The notes beneath the pieces were generated by a model. It was not told the DNA's origin, made no database searches, and was given only the letters and a program-made list of their open reading frames with translations. Below, in pieces: positions 6,775 through 12,959 of a DNA stretch of 12,959 bases. Origin of the DNA: JANXSF01 sp043755435 (lineage in GTDB: Bacteria > Acidobacteriota > Terriglobia > Bryobacterales > Bryobacteraceae). The stretch spans positions 1 to 12,959 of the forward strand of contig JAYUSZ010000129.1 in the NCBI GenBank assembly GCA_043755435.1. Direction: 5' to 3'. The translations under genes were made by a program, and so were the position numbers. How positions within the stretch are numbered: position 1 is the stretch's first letter; each line of letters starts with the position of its first letter.

Positions 6775-9195
6775 TTAGATATCCAGATTCCGCACATCGA
6801 GCGCGTTGTCTTCGATAAATTTGCGGCGCTGTTCCACGTCTTCACCCATGAGCGTGGAGAAGATTTGATCGCTTTCCACCAAATCCTTTAAGTCGACGCG
6901 GAGCAGCGTGCGCTTTTCGGGATTCATGGTGGTTTCCCACAACTGTTCGGCATTCATTTCGCCCAAACCTTTGTAGCGTTGAATGTTCACGTCTTTCATG
7001 CCTTCTTCGCGAGCGAAGGCTAACAAGTCGCGCCAATTTGCCAGCACTTGGGGTTGGCCGGTCTCCCCTTTTTTGGCGGTGAAGGGAGGCTTGTTGTGCT
7101 TATCAAGCGATTTTGCCAATGCACGCAGACGACGGAAATCAGGACCCGTTGCGAATTCAATGTTGATGGTTCGGCGGGCATTTGTTGGGTCAACGTAGAC
7201 GATGGTCCAGGCACCGTGCTCTTCATCCTGAACCAACTCAGCTTCCACTTTCGCGGCTTTCATCGCGGCCAATATGGGCTTGATGTTTGCCTGATCGGTG
7301 AAATCCACTTTGGAATCGATCTTTAAATCGACGTTGGTCAGCAATTCCACAACACGTAAATCGCGGAGCCGCTTTTCTACTTTGCGATAGACACCTTGAA
7401 ATTCATCAAGGCCGTTAAGGAATGTGCGAAGCTCAGCGCCTTCCACTTTGGTTGCAGGGTTGCCGTATTCCACTACCAAATTATCGGTCGCGCGCTTCAG
7501 AATTTCCTTGGTGAATTCCTTGTCGTCCTTAATGTAATCTTCCTTCTTACCTTTCTTCATGCGATACAAGGGCGGTTGCGCAACAAATACGTGGCCGCGG
7601 GTAATCAATTCCTGCATGTGGCGGAAGAAGAAAGTCAGAAGCAGAGTGCGGATATGGCTACCGTCCACGTCTGCGTCGGTCATGATGATGATCTTGTGAT
7701 AGCGTAGACGCGCCATGTCGAAATCGTTATGACCAATGCCGGTGCCAATGGCGGTGATCATGTGCCGAATTTCGTCGTGGCCAAGCATTTTGTCGTAGCG
7801 GGCTTTTTCCACGTTGAGAATTTTACCCTTCAACGGAAGAATCGCCTGGAATTTACGGTCTCGGCCAGACTTGGCCGTACCGCCTGCTGACTCGCCTTCG
7901 ACCAGGTAGATTTCGCAGCGCGTAGGATCTTTTTCCTGGCAATCGGAAAGCTTGCCGGGCAAGCCGCCGGAATCAAGTGCGCCCTTGCGCCGAGTTAGAT
8001 CGCGAGCCTTGCGGGCAGCTTCGCGGGCACGGGATGCATCAATCGCTTTGCCGACGATTTTTTTCATGACGGCTTGGTTTTTTTCAAAAAATTCGCCGAG
8101 CTTTTCGTTGACTAACTGCACCACATGACCTTGAATATCGCTATTCAATTTGCCTTTGGTTTGGCCTTCGAATTGAGGTTGGGGAAGCTTGACGGAAATA
8201 ACTGCGGTAAGACCTTCGCGGACGTCATCGCCGCTTAGGTTTTCCTTTACGTCTTTGAACAGACCAGCAGTTTGACCGTGAGCATTAATGGTTCTGGTTA
8301 GTGCACTGCGGAATCCGCTTAAGTGGGTGCCGCCGTCGACAGTGTTGATGTTGTTGGCGAAGCTGAAAACTGTATCGGTATAGCCATCGTTGTACTGGAG
8401 GGCTACTTCCATGGTGATTTTGCCAAGGTTATTTGGCATCTCCCGTTCGCCTTCAAAATAGATTGGCTTATCGTGCAGGACTGATTTGGACTTGTTCAAA
8501 TGCTTGATGAATTCAGCAATGCCGCCGGAGTAATGAAACTCGTGGTGATTGGGTGGTTCCACGCGATCGTCATACAACTGAATGGTGAGGCCTTTGTTGA
8601 GGAAGGCCAGTTGGCGAAGACGATTTGCTAGCGTGTCAAAATTATATTCACTAACGGTGAAGATGGTGGTATCGGGCTTGAAGGTGATTTGCGTACCGTG
8701 CTTCTTACCCGCTTTGCCAGCGCGAACTAATGGGGCAAGGGGAGCGCCTTTGGAATATTCCTGCGTCCAGGTGTAGCCATCGCGCCAAATTTCCAGGTCG
8801 AATTTTTCAGACAGTGCATTGACGCAACTTACACCGACTCCGTGAAGACCGCCCGAGACTTTGTAAGTATTGGAATCGAACTTACCACCGGCGTGGAGCT
8901 TTGTTAGTACTACTTGTGCTGCGGAAACGCCTTCTTCAGCGTGCATGTCGACAGGAATTCCGCGGCCATTATCTTCAACGGAAATGGAATTATCGCTGAG
9001 GATTTTTACAATGACGGTGTCGCAATATCCAGCCAGCGCTTCGTCAACAGAGTTATCGACCACTTCCCAAACCAGGTGATGCAATCCCTGTTCGGCTGTG
9101 GATCCGATATACATTGCCGGACGAAGCCGGACTGCTTCCAGACCTTCCAGAACTTTGATGCTAGTGGAATCGTAATTCCCAGTCGGTGTACTCAA
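6775..9195 (-). CDS. gyrB: DNA gyrase subunit B
   Basis: ATPase subunit of the A2B2 type II topoisomerase that introduces negative supercoils. At 806 residues it is the long form, like E. coli GyrB, with extra sequence between the TOPRIM core and the C-terminal motif. Seen: GHKL ATPase motifs EVVDNSVDEA (44-53), EDNGRGIP (74-81) and GGLHGVGVS (115-123); TOPRIM EGESAGG (433-439) with PLKGKILNVEKAR after it; metal-binding DADVDGSHIRT (507-517); and QRYKGLGEMN (739-748). The start is TTG at 9195, supported by AAGGAAG five bases upstream and by the alignment of the N-terminus with the family. It lies 61 bases after dnaN on the same strand and may be co-transcribed with it; recF, often found between them, is absent. 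The last 72 codons have a rearranged duplicate at 2753-2930. Confidence 0.98.
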   Translation of the reverse strand: MSTPTGNYDSTSIKVLEGLEAVRLRPAMYIGSTAEQGLHHLVWEVVDNSVDEALAGYCDTVIVKILSDNSISVEDNGRGIPVDMHAEEGVSAAQVVLTKLHAGGKFDSNTYKVSGGLHGVGVSCVNALSEKFDLEIWRDGYTWTQEYSKGAPLAPLVRAGKAGKKHGTQITFKPDTTIFTVSEYNFDTLANRLRQLAFLNKGLTIQLYDDRVEPPNHHEFHYSGGIAEFIKHLNKSKSVLHDKPIYFEGEREMPNNLGKITMEVALQYNDGYTDTVFSFANNINTVDGGTHLSGFRSALTRTINAHGQTAGLFKDVKENLSGDDVREGLTAVISVKLPQPQFEGQTKGKLNSDIQGHVVQLVNEKLGEFFEKNQAVMKKIVGKAIDASRAREAARKARDLTRRKGALDSGGLPGKLSDCQEKDPTRCEIYLVEGESAGGTAKSGRDRKFQAILPLKGKILNVEKARYDKMLGHDEIRHMITAIGTGIGHNDFDMARLRYHKIIIMTDADVDGSHIRTLLLTFFFRHMQELITRGHVFVAQPPLYRMKKGKKEDYIKDDKEFTKEILKRATDNLVVEYGNPATKVEGAELRTFLNGLDEFQGVYRKVEKRLRDLRVVELLTNVDLKIDSKVDFTDQANIKPILAAMKAAKVEAELVQDEEHGAWTIVYVDPTNARRTINIEFATGPDFRRLRALAKSLDKHNKPPFTAKKGETGQPQVLANWRDLLAFAREEGMKDVNIQRYKGLGEMNAEQLWETTMNPEKRTLLRVDLKDLVESDQIFSTLMGEDVEQRRKFIEDNALDVRNLDI

Positions 9196-9256
9196 TTTGA
9201 CTTCCTTGTGTAACTTAAACTTGTGAAATATTTTGAAGCCGTGTCGTTCAGCTGCG

Positions 9257-10369
9257 TCAAATGCGCATTGGCATTACGATGTAACGGTATGTGTAGGCCG
9301 GGTCTCCACCGGGACGCATTTCCCCTGCTGCGGAGCCATCCTTGAAATGGAACACAACTTCGTTTTCTGCAGTGGCGCGCAGAAAATCGATGATGTATTG
9401 CCCATTGAAACCAATCTGAACTGCGGGACCATCGTAGGAAACGGAAATGGTCTCTTCGCTTTCGCCGGTTTCTGACAACGACGAGTGCAGCTTGAATTCG
9501 CCTGTTGCTGCGGTGAGCTTGATAGCTCTGGAGCGTTCATCGGCGAACTGCATAACGCGTTCCAGTGCTCCACGCAATTCGTCTTTTTCAAGCGTGACGG
9601 CATGGGCATGTTCTTTGGGCAGCACGCGCTCAAACTCCGGAAAATTACCGGTTAGTTTACGGCTGATCAGCAATCGTTCGCCGAGGCTGAAAAACAAGTG
9701 ATTGTCATCACCGGAGAACATGAGTTTGGCGTCATCGGCGGCGTCAGCCGCCAATTTTAAAATTTCGTTCATCGCTTTGCGAGGGAGCAATGCACGATAG
9801 GGTGCTTTCAAATTGCCGAGCGGGACTTTCTGTTCCACCAGGGCCAAACGGTGGCTATCGGTGGATACCATCACCATGCCATCGGCCCTGACGATGAGCA
9901 ATGCGCCGTTAAGGGTGAATCTTGATTCTTCGGCGGAGATGGCGAAGATAGTTTTGGAAATCATCTGCGCCAGGGTCTTCACTGGAATTTCAGCCAGGAC
10001 TTCGGGCAGGTTCGGTAATTCCGGGAAGCTTTCGCGGCTCATACCAGCGATGCGGGTTTTGCTGCGGCCGCAGGTGATGGTGGCCCATTGGTTGTCAGCG
10101 AATTTGATATTGATTTCGCCGTCAGGAAGTAGGCGCACGTAGTCCAGGAGTTTTTTAGCGGGGATAGTTCCAGATCCGCCTTTTTTCACTTTGGCCACGG
10201 CGGAACAGCGCACACCAAGCTCGAGGTCGGTTGCGGTTAGGACAATCCGGTCACCTTCGGCTTCGATGAGCACGTTCGACAAAATTGGGATTGTCGTTTT
10301 CTTTTCGACAACGCCTTGCGACAAGTTCAACTCGCGGACCAGATCCGCCTTGTTGATTGCGAACTCCAT
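9257..10369 (-). CDS. dnaN: DNA polymerase III beta subunit (sliding clamp)
   Basis: Ring-forming processivity clamp that tethers DNA polymerase III to DNA. From ATG 10369 the product is 370 residues, the family norm; AGGAAG five bases upstream supports this start. A longer frame reaches 10405, but its 12 added residues (MEEGPGKRKEDS) cover the RBS and are not family-like. Seen: N-terminal MEFAINKADLVREL, the IPILSNVLIEA segment, TATDLELGV, the ISAEESRFTLNG stretch in domain 2, TDSHRLA, the FNGQYIIDFL segment in domain 3, and the C-terminal YIVMPMRI that forms the partner-binding pocket edge. Expression probably starts at the promoter near 10488-10517, giving a leader of about 110 bases containing a DnaA box and an AT-rich stretch, so DnaA may influence its transcription (inference). 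Confidence 0.97.
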   Translation of the reverse strand: MEFAINKADLVRELNLSQGVVEKKTTIPILSNVLIEAEGDRIVLTATDLELGVRCSAVAKVKKGGSGTIPAKKLLDYVRLLPDGEINIKFADNQWATITCGRSKTRIAGMSRESFPELPNLPEVLAEIPVKTLAQMISKTIFAISAEESRFTLNGALLIVRADGMVMVSTDSHRLALVEQKVPLGNLKAPYRALLPRKAMNEILKLAADAADDAKLMFSGDDNHLFFSLGERLLISRKLTGNFPEFERVLPKEHAHAVTLEKDELRGALERVMQFADERSRAIKLTAATGEFKLHSSLSETGESEETISVSYDGPAVQIGFNGQYIIDFLRATAENEVVFHFKDGSAAGEMRPGGDPAYTYRYIVMPMRI

Positions 10370-10405
10370 GCTGTCTTCCTTTCTCTTCCCCGGGCCTTCT
10401 TCCAA

Positions 10406-10500
10406 CTGCTGCTAACTTGTCTATAAAATAGTAATTTATATAAGTATAGGAACCGTAGGTGCTGTGGAAAAGTTGATTTCTCTCTAAATTATAATAAACT
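10406..10500. other. AT-rich dnaA-dnaN gap, candidate DNA unwinding element
   Basis: Bases 10412-10450 and 10480-10500 are strongly AT-rich and flank a DnaA box at 10463-10471. On the minus strand, after the box and a short GC-containing spacer, CTA/TTA triplets occur in one triplet phase (five among about twelve triplets), a loose resemblance to the DnaA-trio element of bipartite origins. The triplets are not contiguous, so the match is weak. Confidence 0.35.
10463..10471 (+). promoter_or_regulatory. DnaA box downstream of dnaA
   Basis: TGTGGAAAA, 8 of 9 to the consensus TGTGGATAA. It lies about 10-18 bases downstream of the predicted dnaN transcription start, where bound DnaA could block transcription or help open the AT-rich DNA beside it. 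It is identical to one arm of the palindromic box pair upstream of dnaA. Confidence 0.65.
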
Positions 10501-10517
10501 CAAGGCCTTGCTGTCAC
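10488..10517 (-). promoter_or_regulatory. dnaN promoter
   Basis: On the minus strand GTGACA (10517-10512, 5 of 6 to TTGACA) and a perfect TATAAT (10493-10488) are spaced by 18 bases. The start would be near 10481, about 110 bases before the dnaN ATG. Confidence 0.65.
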
Positions 10518-10609
10518 TGATACCCTATGAAAACTTCTATAACAAAGGGTGGGAAACCGGGGTTGGGTACTTCTTCCACCGATTTCCAAAGGGTCTTTGA
10601 ATGCCCTTT

Positions 10610-10618
10610 TGTGGAAAT
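10610..10618 (+). promoter_or_regulatory. Weak DnaA box just after dnaA
   Basis: TGTGGAAAT, 7 of 9 to consensus, 11 bases after the dnaA stop and in the same orientation as the box at 10463. Credible mainly because of its position in the dnaA-dnaN gap. Confidence 0.4.
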
Positions 10619-10628
10619 CTAAACAAGT

Positions 10629-11966
10629 CTAAGCAATTGAATCGGATAGCTTGTGTATTAATCTGTTCAAATCAACATCATTTTGACGAAGGGACTCAAT
10701 CTTGTGAATTGAGTGTAAAACGGTAGTATGGTGCTTTCCACCAAAGGCCTTACCAATTTCGGGTAGGGATGCTGGAGTGAGATCCTTGGCAAGGTACATA
10801 GCCACCTGGCGAGGATAGCTGATATTGCGCGCATTGCTCTTCTGCTTAACCTGAGCCGGGCTAAGGTCGAAGTGTTGAGCTACGGTTCGGATTATGGAAT
10901 CGATTGAAATGCGGCGGTCCTGGCCGGTGATAATGTGCTTCAGAACCTGTTGCGCCATGGCCAGCGTGATTGGGCTGTTGGTGACGGAGGAATAAGCACC
11001 GAGTTTCACCAGGGCACCTTCCAATTCACGCATATTGCTTTTGGTTTTGGTGGCGATTAAGACGCGGACATCTTCTGGAAGGTTGATGCCTTGTTCTTCG
11101 GCCTTCTTGTCTAAGATAGCCATTTTGGTTTCAAGGTCGGGAGGCTGGACGTCCACCAGAAGACCCCATTCAAAGCGGCTCCGAAGGCGTTCGAGCAAGC
11201 CTGGTGTCTGTTTGGGAGTGGTGTCGCTTGAAAGTACGATCTGTTTCTGGTGATCGTAGAGTTCATTGAAGGTGTGGAAGAATTCTTCCTGGGTGCGTTC
11301 TTTTCCGCCGAGGATTTGAACGTCGTCTACTAGAAGCACGTCAGCAGTGCGGTAATGCTGATGAAATTCCCGCATGCGATCTGTTCGGATGCATTGAATC
11401 ATTTCGTTCATGAAGCGTTCGCTGGAAGTGTAGACGACTTTCATTTCCTGGAAGTTTTCAATCAGCGAGCGGCCGATTGCGTGCATGAGATGAGTCTTAC
11501 CCATTCCAACGCCGCCGTAGATGAAGAGCGGATTATAGCTTTGGGATGGGCGAGTGGAAACCGCTTTTGCGGCGGCGTGGGCGAATTGGTTGCAGGAACC
11601 GACGACGAAATTATCAAACGTGAATTTGGAATTGATTTGAGTGATTGGTGCTTGGAACGGCAAGTCGGCATTGGACCTTGAAGAACCATTTCCGTTGTTG
11701 TTGTTGCTGAGGTGGGTCTGTGACCGGTCGACGCCGGAAACTTCGTATCGCACAGTGCGAATAGGCAGATGCAGTTTGAGAATTGCTTGCGAAACACGAT
11801 CGGCGTATTCCTGTTCCATCCAGGACCGAGTGGAATCATCGGGTACGCGGATAAACAACCGGTCGGCTTCTTCGCGGCCTAAGACAGTGTCAGCAAACCA
11901 GTTTTGGTAGCTTTCCTGACTTATGTTTGTAGCGATTTCTTCTTTGATACGATCCCAGCTATTCAT
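10629..11966 (-). CDS. dnaA: Chromosomal replication initiator protein DnaA
   Basis: AAA+ ATPase that binds DnaA boxes and melts the origin. From ATG 11966 it is 445 residues, normal length, beginning MNSWDRIKEE as family members do. A longer frame starts at GTG 12008 but adds 14 unfamiliar residues and begins almost at the DnaA boxes. GGGTGGG before ATG 11966 is a poor Shine-Dalgarno. Seen: domain I with SYQNWF near residues 19-24; an Asn/Ser-rich linker around 87-99; Walker A GGVGMGKT at 151-158; Walker B LLVDDVQ at 211-217; sensor-1 region SSDTTP near 246; and the C-terminal box-recognition signature GKAFGGKHHTTVLHSIHKI at 405-423. The palindromic pair of DnaA boxes 45 bases upstream suggests autoregulation. 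Confidence 0.97.
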   Translation of the reverse strand: MNSWDRIKEEIATNISQESYQNWFADTVLGREEADRLFIRVPDDSTRSWMEQEYADRVSQAILKLHLPIRTVRYEVSGVDRSQTHLSNNNNGNGSSRSNADLPFQAPITQINSKFTFDNFVVGSCNQFAHAAAKAVSTRPSQSYNPLFIYGGVGMGKTHLMHAIGRSLIENFQEMKVVYTSSERFMNEMIQCIRTDRMREFHQHYRTADVLLVDDVQILGGKERTQEEFFHTFNELYDHQKQIVLSSDTTPKQTPGLLERLRSRFEWGLLVDVQPPDLETKMAILDKKAEEQGINLPEDVRVLIATKTKSNMRELEGALVKLGAYSSVTNSPITLAMAQQVLKHIITGQDRRISIDSIIRTVAQHFDLSPAQVKQKSNARNISYPRQVAMYLAKDLTPASLPEIGKAFGGKHHTTVLHSIHKIESLRQNDVDLNRLIHKLSDSIA

Positions 11967-12010
11967 GCCCACCCGATTCTTTTCGAAATTTGAAAACAAA
12001 ATACGCACAC

Positions 12011-12033
12011 ATTTTCCACAGCCTGTGGAAAAT
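12011..12033. promoter_or_regulatory. Palindromic pair of DnaA boxes upstream of dnaA
   Basis: Arms ATTTTCCACA (12011-12020) and TGTGGAAAAT (12024-12033) are perfect inverses separated by GCC. Each holds a 9-base box 8 of 9 to consensus. The site lies between the candidate dnaA promoter and its start codon, which fits repression of dnaA by its own product and/or a role in origin recognition. Confidence 0.75.
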
Positions 12034-12045
12034 ATAGGCCAACTT

Positions 12046-12074
12046 ATCTTTTAGGGGAGATCCCAGATCGTCAA
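12046..12074 (-). promoter_or_regulatory. Possible dnaA promoter
   Basis: On the minus strand TTGACG (12074-12069, 5 of 6) is followed 17 bases later by AAAGAT (12051-12046), a poor -10; TAAAAG at 15-base spacing is an alternative. Position just upstream of the DnaA-box pair is sensible, but the -10 is weak. Confidence 0.3.
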
Positions 12075-12464
12075 AAGCCTCAGGAGGGTCAAGGTAAAGG
12101 TCCTCTCAAAAAGCAGTGCGAGGTTCAGTCTAACACATTTGACAGTGGTGGTTACAAGGGTTTTCTGTAACTATAAAGCTATTGTTTTCAATTATATAAC
12201 ATTTTGTATTGAAATTGTTTCACGAATGTTACCGTTTAATACTACATTAATAGTTATGTGTTTTGGGGAAAGATGTTGGATAGCAACGAGATAGGGTGAA
12301 GAGCCTAGAGTAGGGAATGAAGTATTAGCGTGGGGCTGTTGAAATCGTTGAGAGAAGAGGGAAGGTTGGAGCTGCTAGTACTGAGAAATTTGACAGGGAA
12401 GGGTGTTCGAGAGAGAATAGGAGAGTCTACCAGCCAGTTGGCAAAGCAGTCCTTCCTTATATAA

Positions 12465-12540
<76 letters not shown>

Positions 12541-12655
12541 AGTTTTTTTTCCAGATTTGAAATTCAGAGTCATTGCAATATCGGGGCGCACGTCTTGCAG
12601 CTTATCCGCGCTACATTGTTTTGGTGTTGTTGCTGTCGGTATGAGGAGAAGTATT

Positions 12656-12699
12656 GGCCGCGGATGAACGCGAATAAACACGGATAAGAAAGACCAAGT
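12656..12699 (+). repeat. CGCGGAT-type intergenic repeat, copy 1
   Basis: 44-base element starting GGCCGCGGATGAACGCG and ending with GATAAGAAAGACCAAGT. Differs from copy 2 (12850-12893) at five positions, all transitions. It is built of three degenerate CGCGGATRAA-like sub-units. A TTATCCGCG at about 12602-12610 is a short inverted counterpart. Similar elements are, to my knowledge, scattered between genes in several environmental phyla. The surrounding bases 12541-12655 carry no gene. Confidence 0.8.
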
Positions 12700-12780
12700 A
12701 TTTTGATTCGGAAGTCCGCTCCAGTTTTGAAATGCAAAGCCCAATGCAATATACGGCGGAAGTTAATGTCCTGTTGCAAT

Positions 12781-12893
12781 CCCGTTCATCTGCGTTCCTT
12801 CGCGGCTGGATTATCTTGGAGTTGTTGTGGTCGCTACCAGAGGATTTATGGCCGCGGATAAACGCGGATGAACGCGGATAAGAAAGATCAAGT
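12781..12893. repeat. CGCGGAT-type repeat, copy 2, with inverted left arm
   Basis: The 44-base repeat occupies 12850-12893, with a cleaner three-fold CGCGGATRAA structure than copy 1. An upstream arm at 12781-12808 is an imperfect reverse complement of 12850-12877, so the element can fold into a long hairpin with a loop of about 40 bases holding GTTGTTGTGGTCGCTACC (12821-12838). Related GTTGTTG-containing segments occur in copy 1 (near 12626) and at the window end (12941-12959), suggesting a third unit continues outside. Confidence 0.7.
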
Positions 12894-12959
12894 TTCTTCG
12901 TTTATTTCTTGTTGCTACTATCAGTGTTCAACGGCTTCGTGTTGTTGGGGACGCTATTG

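Larger units (their letters stand above)
12009..12464. other. Candidate chromosomal origin region (dnaA-tRNA intergenic)
   Basis: 456 bases without a coding frame. From the dnaA side: a palindromic DnaA-box pair, a mixed-composition stretch, an AT-rich block (about 12160-12260) that includes a TTTCAAT/ATTGAAA inverted repeat, then a purine-rich plus strand. By hand count 12241-12420 has 65 G and 14 C, a skew typical of a leading strand leaving an origin. Besides the pair I found no other good DnaA box here, so the functional origin may involve the dnaA-dnaN gap as well. No conserved RNA was recognised. Confidence 0.55.

Noticed and set aside
10370..10405. Longer dnaN N-terminus
   Set aside because: The added residues are encoded by the Shine-Dalgarno region of the ATG at 10369 and are not family-like.
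11967..12008. Upstream GTG start for dnaA
   Set aside because: It adds 14 residues not typical of DnaA and abuts the DnaA boxes; the ATG at 11966 gives the expected MNSWD start.
12656..12893. CRISPR array
   Set aside because: Only two 44-base repeats lie 150 bases apart, without regular spacers or cas genes.

Overview
The window is a chromosomal replication-origin neighbourhood. dnaA, dnaN and gyrB lie in that order on the minus strand, a short origin-like intergenic region and a tRNA-Gly(GCC) lie to the right of dnaA, and accessory genes lie to the left of gyrB. Base composition is near balanced. The FGly sulfatase with a twin-arginine signal, the very large multi-spanning membrane protein with a periplasmic half, and the CGCGGAT-type intergenic repeats suggest an Acidobacteriota-like genome. 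That assignment is inferred from recalled family resemblance, not proven.

Left part (1-2717): a sulfatase cut by the window edge (minus) and a secreted alpha/beta-hydrolase esterase (plus) diverge from a gap of only 25 bases that holds overlapping promoter elements. Next comes a TetR-type regulator with its own promoter. The sulfatase and esterase could act together on sulfated or esterified polysaccharides; that is inference.

Middle (2718-6774): a scrambled second copy of the gyrB 3' end sits between tetR and a gene for a roughly 1,100-residue membrane protein of unknown function. The copy is identical to gyrB over 73 and 87 bases. Between these blocks it carries a 17-base inverted piece and has lost the rest, and it is flanked by a 7-base direct repeat. 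The membrane-protein gene is split near its 3' end by what looks like a single-base deletion, leaving a tail of about 70 codons in another frame. A 400-base intergenic stretch with a probable gyrB terminator follows.

Right part (6775-12959): gyrB (806 aa, TTG start), dnaN (370 aa from the RBS-supported ATG) and dnaA (445 aa from the family-typical ATG), with no recF between dnaN and gyrB. DnaA boxes occur on both sides of dnaA: a palindromic pair just upstream and two single boxes in the dnaA-dnaN gap, where there is also a strong dnaN promoter and AT-rich DNA. The 456 bases right of dnaA contain an AT-rich stretch followed by a strongly G-rich plus strand, as expected at the edge of an origin. 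After the tRNA come at least two diverged copies of a palindromic CGCGGAT repeat, with a hint of a third unit cut by the window end.

The most unusual structures are the templated gyrB insertion with its micro-inversion and the frameshifted membrane protein beside it. No complete new multi-gene system is evident.
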